A stretch of DNA of 11,185 nt from Clostridiales bacterium (GCA_019421725.1 JAHZES010000052.1:1-11185); one strand, 5' to 3'; shown: positions 1-8,031, numbered from the stretch's first letter. Notes: generated by a model not told the origin, from the letters alone. Numbers and translations: made by a program.

Positions 1-63
1 AGATTCCTGTTTGATAAAACCAAGCGTAATCCAATGATTTTGCCGGTTATTATGGAAGTCTGA
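1..63 (+). CDS. 3' end of an upstream gene (partial; possibly YybS-like membrane protein)
   Basis: An open frame runs in from the left edge and encodes the last 20 residues, ending PVIMEV before a TGA at 61-63. There is too little sequence to assign a family. In many Firmicutes the gene just upstream of gdpP is yybS (DUF2232, a polytopic membrane protein), so that is the natural guess from position alone. A 55-base gap separates it from gdpP. The gap shows no terminator, so the two are probably cotranscribed. The same-strand frame and tight spacing support a real gene end; the identity is inference only. Confidence 0.5.
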   Translation, partial: RFLFDKTKRNPMILPVIMEV

Positions 64-118
64 CCCGGCAGAATGCAAAGGTTTTCTGCAACATCTCGCA
101 AAAGGATGTGAACCCGGC

Positions 119-2116
119 ATGAAAAAAAGAATTTGGGTGAATTCTCCGATCACAATTTTGCTGCTGATTCTGGTGGCTTTTTCGGCAGCGCAGAATTATT
201 ATCTTGGCGGAATGAAAAATACAGCGGTTTTTGCAGTGCAGGTGGTATGCATTGCCGCCGCTGTGGCGGCGGTCGTAGCGAGCCGGGTAACCTTTCGCCG
301 CTACATACGTCATTCTGTCGTTTCCGCCGGGAAATATCTGACCGGGGCGCAGAAAAATTCTGCCGAACAGTTTCCGCTGCCGTTGGCTATTGCCGGGGAG
401 AAGGGAGATCTGATCTGGTGCAATCCCCGCTTTGAACAGCAGATTCTGCCGTCTGCCGATATCATCGGAACGGATTTATCAGAATGCTTAAACGATCATA
501 CCGTTTCGGAGATTCCGCCAGATGGGCTCGATGTGTCTTTCCGCGACCGAATGTACACGGTTTTTATGTATCGTGCGGCCAGCGAAAACCAGTATGTTTA
601 TTTGCTTTATTTCATTGACAATACTCATTATAAACAAATTGCACGCGACTTCGATCGGACGCGTCCCTCGGTCGCGATCGCATCGTTTGATAATATGGAA
701 GAGTTATCGCAGACCGCAAAACCCGGCGAAATTGCACAGATCGCTGCGGAAGTGGAAATGAAGATCGAAAACTGGGTAGCGTTGGCCGGCGGGTTTGTTT
801 GCCGTGTCAGCTCTGGAAAATATTTGATCGTGTGGGACCATCAGGCTTTGGACAAAGCCATGAGCCGCAAGTTTGATTTGTTGGACGAGGTTCGGGATAT
901 TCGTCTTTCCAATCGGGTCAATGCCACGCTTTCCGTCGGTGTCAGCATGGGAGGAAATTCTGTCCGCGATTGCTATGACACTGCCGGTCAGGCTCTTGAT
1001 ATGGCCTTGGGACGCGGCGGCGATCAGGCGGTCGTCCGTATCGGCAACGAATATAAGTTCTTTGGCGGCGTTTCAAAAGGGGTGGAAAAACGGAGCCGGG
1101 TTCGTTCCCGTGTAGTAGCCAATGCGCTTTCGGCACTAATGGAAAACTGCAGTCAGGTCTTTATTATGGGACATCGTAACTCCGATTTGGACTGTCTCGG
1201 TTCGGCAGTCGGCATTTGGAGTATTGCCGCTAAAAAATTTAACAAGCCGGCTCATATTGTGATTGACCGCGAAACAACACTCGCCAAGCCGTTGCTGGAT
1301 GCATTTATCCACGATGGTCATGAGGATATCTTTTTGTCTCCGATGCAGGCCTTGTCGATGTATGACCAAGAGGCGCTGTTGGTTATTGTAGACACGCACT
1401 CCGGCGATTTTCTCGAAAGCCGGGAGGTTTATAATGCCAGCAAGCAGGTCGTTGTAATTGACCATCACCGCAAGATGGTAAACGATATTGATCATGCGGT
1501 TATTTTTTACCACGAACCGTACGCATCTTCTGCGGCGGAAATGGTGACGGAACCGGCAGAAAACAAGTTGAGCCAGACAGAAGCCGATGCGTTATTGTCC
1601 GGCATTATGTTGGATACCAAAAGCTTCGTGCTGAAAACAGGTGTTCGTACCTTTGAGGCTGCGGCTTTTCTTCGCCGCAAGGGTGCGGATACGGTAGAGG
1701 TAAAACGATTGTTTGCCAATTCGTTTGAAAGCTACCAGAGAAAATATCAATTGATTGCCGGTGCGCAGATTCATCATCACATGGCAATTGCTGTTTCGGA
1801 ACAACCGGGTGATCTGAGAATTGAAGCGGCACAGGCTGCGGATGAACTGCTGAACGTCAGTGGCGTGGAGGCTTCTTTTGTGCTTTTTTCGTTTGAGGAC
1901 AGTATTAATATTTCGGCCAGATCATTTGGGCGGATTAATGTACAGATCATCATGGAGAAAATCGGTGGCGGCGGACATCTGACAATGGCAGGCGCGCAGC
2001 TTTCTGGCGAAACTATGGAGCAGGCCCGCAGGAAGCTGCTCGACGCAATTGACGAATTCAGCCGCGAGCGCGGCGTTTTGACAGTCAGTAAGGCAGAGGA
2101 CTCTGCCGGTTTGTAG
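119..2116 (+). CDS. gdpP: Cyclic-di-AMP phosphodiesterase GdpP (membrane-bound DHH/DHHA1 protein)
   Basis: GdpP hydrolyses the second messenger c-di-AMP to pApA at the inner face of the membrane, affecting potassium and osmolyte transport, cell-wall stress and beta-lactam tolerance. The protein is 665 aa, normal for the family. Residues about 10-28 and 35-55 are two membrane helices. A degenerate PAS-like domain follows (GDLIWCN near 96-102), then a degenerate GGDEF-like domain (about 175-310) without a GGDEF motif. The catalytic DHH domain shows GHRNSDLD (351-358), DTH (425-427), IDHH (447-450) and GIMLDTKSF (495-503). The DHHA1 domain ends with GGGGH (616-620). All expected metal ligands appear present, so it should be active. 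The ATG at 119 has AAAGGA at 101-106, a slightly long spacing. In B. subtilis GdpP, the family's PAS binds haem and ppGpp inhibits the enzyme; neither can be read here. rplI follows after 32 bases. Confidence 0.95.
   Translation: MKKRIWVNSPITILLLILVAFSAAQNYYLGGMKNTAVFAVQVVCIAAAVAAVVASRVTFRRYIRHSVVSAGKYLTGAQKNSAEQFPLPLAIAGEKGDLIWCNPRFEQQILPSADIIGTDLSECLNDHTVSEIPPDGLDVSFRDRMYTVFMYRAASENQYVYLLYFIDNTHYKQIARDFDRTRPSVAIASFDNMEELSQTAKPGEIAQIAAEVEMKIENWVALAGGFVCRVSSGKYLIVWDHQALDKAMSRKFDLLDEVRDIRLSNRVNATLSVGVSMGGNSVRDCYDTAGQALDMALGRGGDQAVVRIGNEYKFFGGVSKGVEKRSRVRSRVVANALSALMENCSQVFIMGHRNSDLDCLGSAVGIWSIAAKKFNKPAHIVIDRETTLAKPLLDAFIHDGHEDIFLSPMQALSMYDQEALLVIVDTHSGDFLESREVYNASKQVVVIDHHRKMVNDIDHAVIFYHEPYASSAAEMVTEPAENKLSQTEADALLSGIMLDTKSFVLKTGVRTFEAAAFLRRKGADTVEVKRLFANSFESYQRKYQLIAGAQIHHHMAIAVSEQPGDLRIEAAQAADELLNVSGVEASFVLFSFEDSINISARSFGRINVQIIMEKIGGGGHLTMAGAQLSGETMEQARRKLLDAIDEFSRERGVLTVSKAEDSAGL
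2092..2107 (+). other. Small perfect hairpin at the 3' end of gdpP
   Basis: GGCAGA (2092-2097) and TCTGCC (2102-2107) form a 6-bp stem around the loop GGAC, within the last codons of gdpP and 7 bases before its stop codon. No U-tract follows (GGTTTGTAG), so it is not a standard terminator. It could slow RNA polymerase or stabilise an mRNA end between gdpP and rplI, or simply reflect codon choice. Confidence 0.4.
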
Positions 2117-2148
2117 TATACAATTTATTCAGAAGGGACGATTTATTG

Positions 2149-2598
2149 ATGAAAGTTGTTTTATTGGCAGACGTAAAGGGGAGCGGAAAAAAAGGAGAGC
2201 TGGTCACTGTTTCCGACGGATATGCGCGCAATTTTTTGTTTCCGCGCAATCTTGCAAAAGAAGCTAATGCGCAGGCAATGAACGAATTGTGTAACCGCGA
2301 AGAGTCTATTCGTTTTAAAATAGAAACCGAAAAGAAGAATGCGCAGAAAACCGCGGATACGATCAACGGAAAGACCGTAAAGCTTACGGCAAAGGCCGGA
2401 CAGGGCGGCCGGTTGTTCGGCGCAGCAACGGCAAAAGAAATTGCAGAGGAATTGAAGCGTTCTCTGGGTGTGGAAGTTGACAAACGCAAAATAGCTCTTG
2501 ATAACGATATTAAAGCGTTTGGAACCTATGAATGTGAAGTAAAGCTTTACAACGGAATTACAGCTAAGATTTATGCAATGGTCAGCGAACAGCAGTAA
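2149..2598 (+). CDS. rplI: 50S ribosomal protein L9 (bL9)
   Basis: L9 binds 23S rRNA near the base of the L1 stalk and helps keep the reading frame. The protein is 149 aa, standard length. The N-terminal RNA-binding domain carries the family signature: MKVVLLADVKGSGKKG at 1-16, then the segment through SDGYARNFLFPRNLA at 22-36. A charged connecting helix lies at about 40-75. The C-terminal domain includes GRLFGAATAKEIAEEL (87-102). I start at ATG 2149 rather than the in-frame TTG at 2146, because L9 proteins begin MKV and the AAGGGA at 2133-2138 fits. Its place between gdpP and dnaB matches B. subtilis and many other Firmicutes. dnaB begins 19 bases downstream, so it is almost certainly cotranscribed. 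Confidence 0.97.
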   Translation: MKVVLLADVKGSGKKGELVTVSDGYARNFLFPRNLAKEANAQAMNELCNREESIRFKIETEKKNAQKTADTINGKTVKLTAKAGQGGRLFGAATAKEIAEELKRSLGVEVDKRKIALDNDIKAFGTYECEVKLYNGITAKIYAMVSEQQ

Positions 2599-2617
2599 CT
2601 AAACGGGAGGCCGCAGA

Positions 2618-3988
2618 ATGGATAATCAATTAAAAATTACCTCCGGTTATGACGGACTGAACCTGCCTTACAGTCCGGAGGCGGAACAATCCGTATTAGG
2701 CGCCATTCTGTTGGATTCCTCCTGTTTGGACCGCGTGATGGATATTTTGCCAACTCCGGACTATTTCCATCTTTCCAAGCACCAGACGATTTACGCCATT
2801 ATGTTGGAAAAAATTACAAATGGCGAAAAAGTCGATTTTGTTACCGTTCTGGATCGTCTGAGAGTCGAAAAGGACTTTGACGAACTGAATGACAAAACCT
2901 ATTTGCTGCAGTTGGCAAATTTAGTTCCCAGCATTGCAAATGTTGAAATTTATGCGGGGATAGTACGTGAAAAATATGAGATCCGCTCTCTGATCACTAC
3001 TGCGCGCGACATTGTGGAGTCTGCTGCAGATGGTAACGGGGACCCTGCGGAGCTGCTGGATTCCGCTGAAGAAAAAATCATGGGGATCCGCAGTGAAAAA
3101 CGCACCAGTGGACTGCAGCACATTCGCGATGTGTTAGTAAAGGCTTACGATACCATTGAACAGCTCAGCCAGCCGGGCGCCGAAAATCTTCGGGTACCTA
3201 CCGGTATTTCAGAATTGGACGAGATGATCTCCGGCCTGAATAAAACCGACCTGATTCTTCTTGCGGCAAGACCGGGTATGGGCAAAACAAGCTTTGCACT
3301 GAATATTGTGCGGCATGCCGCGCTGAACGCCGGTAAAAAGGTTGCTTTCTTTTCGTTGGAAATGAGCCGGGAACAATTGGCGACCCGTCTGCTCTCCTCG
3401 GAGGCACTTGTGCCGAGCGAAAAGCTGCGCAGCGGAAAGCTGCAAGACAGCGATTGGCGTAAAATTGCGGCAGCAACCGATGTTCTGAGCAAAGCTGAAA
3501 TGTACTTTGATGATGCGCCTAATATTACTGTTCCAGAAATGAAAGCACGTCTCCGCCGTCTGGGAGAAGTAGATTTGGTGGTAATCGATTATTTGCAGCT
3601 GATGTCTACCGGAAAAAGAACGGAGAACCGCGTTCAGGAAATTTCGGAAATTACCCGGAATCTGAAGATCCTCGCGAAAGAATTTAATGTGCCTGTGCTG
3701 ACGCTTTCCCAGCTTTCCCGAAGCACTGAAAGCCGAACCTCGCACAAGCCAATGCTTTCCGATCTTCGTGATTCCGGTTCAATCGAACAGGATGCCGACA
3801 TTGTTATGTTTCTTTATCGCGACGATTACTATAAAGACGATGGAAAAGATGCCGAAACAAAAGATAACAATCAAAGCGAATGCATTGTCGCAAAGAACCG
3901 CCATGGGCGTACCGATTCTGTAAAACTGCACTGGCAGGGTGAATTTACCCGATTTACCGGGCAGGAGGTCATCCACCGTGAAGGATAA
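2618..3988 (+). CDS. dnaB: Replicative DNA helicase DnaB (DnaC in Bacillus naming)
   Basis: This is the hexameric 5'-3' helicase that unwinds DNA at the replication fork and recruits primase. It is 456 aa, normal for the family. The N-terminal domain (about 15-120, starting PYSPEAEQSVLGAILLD) is the primase-binding collar. After a linker, the RecA-like domain has Walker A ARPGMGKTS (217-225), the SLEMS motif (246-250), Walker B VVIDYLQLM (321-329), LSQLSR (363-368), and the KNRHGRT segment (426-432) with the probable arginine finger. There is no sign of an intein, which often interrupts dnaB at these motifs. The ATG at 2618 has GGGAGG at 2605-2610. The last 11 bases overlap tilS, and the tilS ribosome-binding site lies inside the dnaB coding sequence. 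Confidence 0.97.
   Translation: MDNQLKITSGYDGLNLPYSPEAEQSVLGAILLDSSCLDRVMDILPTPDYFHLSKHQTIYAIMLEKITNGEKVDFVTVLDRLRVEKDFDELNDKTYLLQLANLVPSIANVEIYAGIVREKYEIRSLITTARDIVESAADGNGDPAELLDSAEEKIMGIRSEKRTSGLQHIRDVLVKAYDTIEQLSQPGAENLRVPTGISELDEMISGLNKTDLILLAARPGMGKTSFALNIVRHAALNAGKKVAFFSLEMSREQLATRLLSSEALVPSEKLRSGKLQDSDWRKIAAATDVLSKAEMYFDDAPNITVPEMKARLRRLGEVDLVVIDYLQLMSTGKRTENRVQEISEITRNLKILAKEFNVPVLTLSQLSRSTESRTSHKPMLSDLRDSGSIEQDADIVMFLYRDDYYKDDGKDAETKDNNQSECIVAKNRHGRTDSVKLHWQGEFTRFTGQEVIHREG
3963..3969 (+). promoter_or_regulatory. Ribosome-binding site of tilS inside dnaB
   Basis: AGGAGGT lies 8 bases before the GTG at 3978 and is a near-ideal Shine-Dalgarno match. It settles the tilS start at 3978 rather than the upstream in-frame GTG at 3939, which has no such site. 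Since it sits in the final dnaB codons, ribosomes finishing dnaB would keep it unfolded. Confidence 0.75.
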
Positions 3989-5333
3989 AGTAACGGCGCT
4001 GATTGCGGAACAGAGAATGCTGTCTGCGGGGGATACCGTAATCGCAGCGGTTTCCGGAGGAGCAGATTCCATGTGCCTGCTTTCTCTTTTGTTCGAACTG
4101 CGGCAGGAATTGCAGATCGCCGTTATTGCAGCGCATATGAATCATCTGCTGCGCGGTGCGGAGGCGGACCGCGATGAAGCGTTTGTGGAAGATTGGTGCC
4201 GACAGCACGGTATTCCTCTGCAGGTTGAAAGAAAGAACGTTGCTGAGTTGGCACGCGCGCGCGGCATCGGTATAGAGGAATGCGGCAGGGAAGAACGATA
4301 TGCTTTTTTTCAGCGTCTGTATGCACAGTTTACCTGTGCTAAAATCGCTACTGCGCATACTCTTTCCGATCAAGTGGAAACGGTTCTGCTGCATTTGACG
4401 AGAGGAACAGGAGGACGGGGGCTCTGCGGGATTCCACCGGTTCGGGGAAATATCATCCGCCCGCTTCTGAATTGCACGCGCACAGAAATTGAAGAATATT
4501 GCCGCAAAAATGCCATACCCTATGTGGTAGACACAACGAACGGGAGCTCGGACTATGCAAGAAACCGCATCCGTCTTCATGTAGTTCCCGAGCTGAAAAA
4601 AATCAATCCTGGCCTGGAGGAAGCCGTTCGCCGAATGACCGGGCAGATGGCAGAGCAGGAAGAATATCTGACTGCCCAGGCAGAAAAGCTGTTGCTGCAG
4701 GCAAGCGGCCACTATGGTTATTCTGTAAAAGATTTAACTTCCGAACCGACAGTGATTCGCTTGCGATGCTGCCGTATAGCCGCAGAAAGAACGGGAGTTT
4801 CAAATCTTGAGGAACGGCATCTGAAACAGATGGATCATCTTTTGTTTCATGGAGGCAGATGCTCTCTCCCGGGAAAAGTAACCGCGGAGGTGTTTCGCGG
4901 TGAACTCCGTTTTGTCCCCGCAACCGATTTCCCGCCAAACGCGTTTCGGGTCCGTGTTGCTCCACCGAACACGTACCAAATCGAGGAAAGAGAGTATTCC
5001 TTTGAGGTTCTTGATGCAAAATTATTTTTTGAAAACCGGAAAGTTTACAAAAAGTTAGTATCTAATGCCGTGAACTATGATACAATATCCGGCAGTATAG
5101 TATTACGCAGCCGGCTTCCCGGTGATACATTTTGCCCAATTGGCCGCGGATTGACAAAGACATTGAAAAAATTGTTCAATGAACAGGGGATTCCTCCGGA
5201 GCAGCGCGGAAAGCTTGCTGTTTTGGAGTCTGAAGGTACAATCCTTTGGGTGGAAGGATTTGGCGTGTCTGAACAGGCGAGAATTTTTCCGGATACCCGT
5301 AAAATATTGATCATTGTGGAGGAATCGGAATGA
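3978..5333 (+). CDS. tilS: tRNA(Ile)-lysidine synthetase TilS
   Basis: TilS uses ATP and lysine to convert C34 of the CAU-anticodon isoleucine tRNA to lysidine, so that it reads AUA as Ile instead of AUG as Met. It is essential in most bacteria. With the GTG start the protein is 451 aa. The N-type ATP pyrophosphatase domain has the P-loop SGGADS (26-31) and HMNHLLRG (53-60), which matches the conserved HxNHxLRG motif. AHTLSDQVET (126-135) and the ARNRIRL segment (194-200) are also typical. The TilS C-terminal domain is seen at about 365-445 (LPGDTFCPIGRG at 380-391, then TKTLKKLFNEQGIPP). It overlaps dnaB by 11 bases, and its TGA overlaps the hpt ATG (ATGA), as expected for translational coupling. 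The tilS-hpt-ftsH order is widely conserved in Firmicutes. Confidence 0.95.
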   Translation: MKDKVTALIAEQRMLSAGDTVIAAVSGGADSMCLLSLLFELRQELQIAVIAAHMNHLLRGAEADRDEAFVEDWCRQHGIPLQVERKNVAELARARGIGIEECGREERYAFFQRLYAQFTCAKIATAHTLSDQVETVLLHLTRGTGGRGLCGIPPVRGNIIRPLLNCTRTEIEEYCRKNAIPYVVDTTNGSSDYARNRIRLHVVPELKKINPGLEEAVRRMTGQMAEQEEYLTAQAEKLLLQASGHYGYSVKDLTSEPTVIRLRCCRIAAERTGVSNLEERHLKQMDHLLFHGGRCSLPGKVTAEVFRGELRFVPATDFPPNAFRVRVAPPNTYQIEEREYSFEVLDAKLFFENRKVYKKLVSNAVNYDTISGSIVLRSRLPGDTFCPIGRGLTKTLKKLFNEQGIPPEQRGKLAVLESEGTILWVEGFGVSEQARIFPDTRKILIIVEESE

Positions 5334-5872
5334 GCATGCATGATGACATCAAAGAAGTTTTGATCAATGAAGAACAGCTAAAAAGTAAAGTGGTCGAATT
5401 AGGCAGACAAATCAGCAAAGACTATGCAGGAAAAAATCTGCTGATGGTCAGCGTACTCAAAGGATCGGTTATTTTTATGTCCGATTTGATGCGCGCGATC
5501 GATATTCCTTGTCGAATCGATTTTATGTCGGTATCCAGCTACGGTTCCGGGACCAAAACCTCCGGGGTTGTGAAGATTATCAAGGATCTGGATATTCCTC
5601 TGAAAGGCTTCGATGTTCTTGTCGTTGAAGATATTCTGGACAGCGGTATGACGCTCAGCTATCTGCTTGAGCTGCTGCAAAGCAGAGAACCCGCCAGCAT
5701 TCGGCTCTGTACCCTGTTTGATAAGCCTTCTCGCAGAAAGGTTGATATTCATGCCAATTATACAGGGTTTGAGGTTCCCGATGAATTTATCGTCGGTTAC
5801 GGTTTGGATTATGATGAAAAATATCGCAATCTTCCGTATGTAGGTATTCTTAAGCCATGCATTTATGAATAA
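5330..5872 (+). CDS. hpt: Hypoxanthine(-guanine) phosphoribosyltransferase
   Basis: The enzyme salvages purine bases by joining hypoxanthine or guanine to PRPP, giving IMP or GMP in the cytoplasm. The protein is 180 aa, the usual size. Visible motifs are the PPi-binding loop LKG (43-45), the flexible-loop SYG segment (70-72), the PRPP-binding signature VVEDILDSGMT (98-108), and the C-terminal base-binding part DEFIVGYGLDYDEKYRN (151-167). The ATG at 5330 overlaps the tilS stop and has GGAGGA at 5318-5323; a second ATG at 5336 is less well spaced. Firmicutes Hpt enzymes are known to be inhibited by (p)ppGpp; whether this one is cannot be read directly. ftsH follows after 48 bases. Confidence 0.96.
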   Translation: MSMHDDIKEVLINEEQLKSKVVELGRQISKDYAGKNLLMVSVLKGSVIFMSDLMRAIDIPCRIDFMSVSSYGSGTKTSGVVKIIKDLDIPLKGFDVLVVEDILDSGMTLSYLLELLQSREPASIRLCTLFDKPSRRKVDIHANYTGFEVPDEFIVGYGLDYDEKYRNLPYVGILKPCIYE

Positions 5873-5901
5873 TTCGGGCAAAGGCTGCACAGCAGTTGCC
5901 T

Positions 5902-5909
5902 GGAAGGAG
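5902..5909 (+). promoter_or_regulatory. Ribosome-binding site of ftsH
   Basis: GGAAGGAG lies 11 bases before TTG 5921. No other in-frame start lies between it and the conserved N-terminal membrane helix, so it supports the TTG start despite the slightly long spacing. Confidence 0.6.
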
Positions 5910-5920
5910 TTGAAAATCAC

Positions 5921-7807
5921 TTGAGCAATCGAAAAACCTTGCGGAACATTGCGCTGTACATTGGAATCCCGCTGCTGCTCATCTTGATCGTTACCATGTT
6001 TGTCAGGAATCAAAGCACGGAAACGATTCGCTATTCTGAAATTATCGGTTACTTTGAGCGGGGAGAGGTCAAATCGTTTGATCTTGATCTTGGCAGCGGC
6101 GAATGTCTGATCGCTCTTCGGGATGAGACGAAACCGTTGGTACGTTACAGTGCGCCGAATGTTGCACTGTTTTTGGAGGATATCCGTCCGCTGGTGCAGG
6201 AGTATAACAAAAACAATAGCAACAGCCAGATCACCTATAATTACAAAGCTCCGGCTGATACCAGTTGGCTGACCAGTATGCTGCCTTATCTGATTCTTAT
6301 TATCGGTATGGGGCTGTTGTATTTCTTTATGTTCCGCCGGTTAAGCGGAACCATGGGCGATGCCGGAAAACAAATGAATTTTGGCAAAGCAAAGATCAAA
6401 CAAATGTCCGATGAAAAGCGCAAGACAACGTTTGCCGACGTAGCCGGTGCAGACGAAGAAAAAGAAGAATTGCGCGAGATCGTTGAGTTTCTGAAAAATC
6501 CGAAGAAATATAATGAGCTTGGCGCACGGATTCCGAAGGGGGTATTGCTTGTTGGCCCTCCCGGTACAGGTAAAACATTACTGGCGCGTGCGGTTGCCGG
6601 TGAGGCAGGAGTTCCGTTCTTTTCAATTTCTGGCTCTGATTTTGTAGAAATGTTTGTCGGTGTGGGTGCATCGCGTGTTCGTGATCTGTTTGATCAGGCG
6701 AAAAAAAATTCTCCCTGTATCATTTTCATCGATGAAATCGATGCTGTCGGCCGTCAGCGTGGCGCCGGTCTTGGCGGCGGACATGATGAACGCGAACAGA
6801 CATTGAATCAGCTGCTTGTAGAAATGGATGGCTTTGGCGCAAACGAGGGTGTTATCATGATTGCGGCAACCAACCGCCCGGATATTCTTGACCCGGCATT
6901 GATGCGCCCGGGACGCTTTGACCGTCAGGTTATTGTTGGTCGCCCGGATATTAAAGGCAGAGAAGACATTCTGAAAGTTCATGCACGCGGGAAGCCGCTT
7001 GCTTCCGACGTTGATCTTTCTGTCATTGCAAAATCAACTGCCGGATTTACAGGAGCAGATCTGGAAAATCTGTTAAACGAGGCCGCGTTGCTTGCTGCTC
7101 GCAAAGATAAAAAAGCAATCACTATGGAGGAAATCGAAGAAGCGACCATCAAAGTTGTGGTCGGTACGGAAAAGAAGTCCCATGTGATGAGCGAAAAGGA
7201 AAAGAAACTTACGGCGTATCATGAAGCGGGACATGCGATTGTCACTTATTATTGTCCCACGCAGGATCCAGTGCATCAAATTTCAATTATTCCGCGCGGA
7301 ATGGCAGGCGGTTTTACCATGTCATTGCCTACGGAGGACAAATCGTACCGATCTAAAAAGGAAATGCATGAGGACATTGAGGTTTTGCTCGGTGGCCGCG
7401 TAGCAGAGGCAATTGTGCTGCAGGACATTTCCACCGGTGCTTCGAATGATATTGAACGCGCCACCAATTTGGCTCATGCGATGGTTACAAAGTATGGTAT
7501 GAGCGATAAATTAGGACCGATTGCTTACGGCTCTGATAACAATGAAGTATTTTTAGGCAGAGATATGGGGCATATCCGTAATTATTCCGAGGAGATTGCT
7601 TCTGAAATTGATGGAGAGGTTCGCAGCATCATTTCCAGTGCCTATAACAAGACAAACGGAATTTTGAACGAACATCTTGATCAATTGCATACGGTTGCAA
7701 AGTATTTGTTTGAAAATGAAAAGGTCGACGGCGAAACCTTTACACGCTTAATGACGACCGGCAATGCTAATGATGCTACTGTGACTGATTCGATCGAAAC
7801 CGTCTAA
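5921..7807 (+). CDS. ftsH: ATP-dependent zinc metalloprotease FtsH
   Basis: FtsH is a membrane-anchored hexameric AAA+ protease that removes misfolded membrane proteins and some regulators. The protein is 628 aa, typical length. It has an N-terminal membrane helix (about 9-27), an extracytoplasmic FtsH_ext domain (about 30-115) and a second helix (about 119-138). The AAA+ domain has Walker A GPPGTGKT (212-219), the pore loop MFVGVGA (244-250), Walker B IIFIDEID (267-274), and the second region of homology starting ATNRPDILDPALMRPGR (316-332). The M41 peptidase domain has the zinc motif HEAGH (434-438) and the third ligand Asp510 in GASNDIE. All catalytic residues are present. Translation starts at TTG 5921. 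It is the last gene of the operon, ending just before a strong terminator. Confidence 0.97.
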   Translation: MSNRKTLRNIALYIGIPLLLILIVTMFVRNQSTETIRYSEIIGYFERGEVKSFDLDLGSGECLIALRDETKPLVRYSAPNVALFLEDIRPLVQEYNKNNSNSQITYNYKAPADTSWLTSMLPYLILIIGMGLLYFFMFRRLSGTMGDAGKQMNFGKAKIKQMSDEKRKTTFADVAGADEEKEELREIVEFLKNPKKYNELGARIPKGVLLVGPPGTGKTLLARAVAGEAGVPFFSISGSDFVEMFVGVGASRVRDLFDQAKKNSPCIIFIDEIDAVGRQRGAGLGGGHDEREQTLNQLLVEMDGFGANEGVIMIAATNRPDILDPALMRPGRFDRQVIVGRPDIKGREDILKVHARGKPLASDVDLSVIAKSTAGFTGADLENLLNEAALLAARKDKKAITMEEIEEATIKVVVGTEKKSHVMSEKEKKLTAYHEAGHAIVTYYCPTQDPVHQISIIPRGMAGGFTMSLPTEDKSYRSKKEMHEDIEVLLGGRVAEAIVLQDISTGASNDIERATNLAHAMVTKYGMSDKLGPIAYGSDNNEVFLGRDMGHIRNYSEEIASEIDGEVRSIISSAYNKTNGILNEHLDQLHTVAKYLFENEKVDGETFTRLMTTGNANDATVTDSIETV

Positions 7808-7811
7808 ATTG

Positions 7812-7850
7812 AAAAAAGCGGACACCGGAAATTTTGGTGTCCGCTTTTTT
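7812..7850 (+). terminator. Strong intrinsic terminator after ftsH
   Basis: The arms at 7812-7826 and 7836-7850 are perfectly complementary over 15 bases (AAAAAAGCGGACACC with GGTGTCCGCTTTTTT) around a 9-base loop. The stem starts 5 bases after the ftsH stop and ends in T6. Because the left arm begins with A6, the structure could also terminate transcription arriving from the other strand. It marks the end of the gdpP-ftsH operon. Confidence 0.92.
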
Positions 7851-7882
7851 CAGTACCGTTTTCACGTGTCAAGGCGCCGTAC

Positions 7883-7900
7883 TTTACATGCGATTTACAT
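7883..7900 (+). repeat. Two TTTACAT direct repeats 11 bases apart upstream of the AraC gene
   Basis: TTTACAT occurs at 7883-7889 and 7894-7900, so the two copies are in phase about one helical turn apart. They end 20 bases before the putative -35 of the AraC-type gene. Direct half-sites are the usual layout for AraC-family proteins, so this is a candidate activator site. It is short and could be chance. Confidence 0.3.
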
Positions 7901-7920
7901 TCTATGCTTTGTGCAACATT

Positions 7921-7949
7921 TTTAAAATGCAGTAAAACCAGGTTATACT
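7921..7949 (+). promoter_or_regulatory. Putative sigma-A-type promoter for the AraC-family gene
   Basis: TTTAAA (7921-7926) and TATACT (7944-7949) are separated by 17 bases. The start point would be near 7956, giving a leader of about 90 bases before TTG 8046. A promoter is expected here because a strong terminator separates this gene from ftsH. Confidence 0.45.
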
Positions 7950-8031
7950 TTTGTAAAAAGCAGTCTCTTTTTGTGTCGTGTGGTTATCACAACAAGAGCA
8001 TTTGTTTAAGTGAATAAAAATAGAGTGTGGT

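Noticed and set aside
63..119. ACCCGGCA repeat at 63-70 and 112-119 flanking the gap before gdpP
   Set aside because: Only two short copies, with the same octamer also at 6891-6898; it looks like chance in a GC-moderate genome.
2078..2083. Perfect TTGACA near the end of gdpP as a promoter for rplI
   Set aside because: No -10 lies at 16-18 bases; the nearest AT-rich hexamers are about 30 bases away.
3209..3745. Reverse-strand open frame inside dnaB (178 codons)
   Set aside because: It is antisense to conserved helicase motifs and has no family resemblance or supporting context.
3939..3977. GTG at 3939 as the tilS start
   Set aside because: It lies deeper inside dnaB without a ribosome site, whereas AGGAGGT serves GTG 3978.
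3969..4712. Long open frame on the reverse strand inside tilS (247 codons)
   Set aside because: It lies fully opposite a confident tilS frame, has no recognisable domain, and its Phe/Gln/Arg-rich composition is typical of an antisense shadow.
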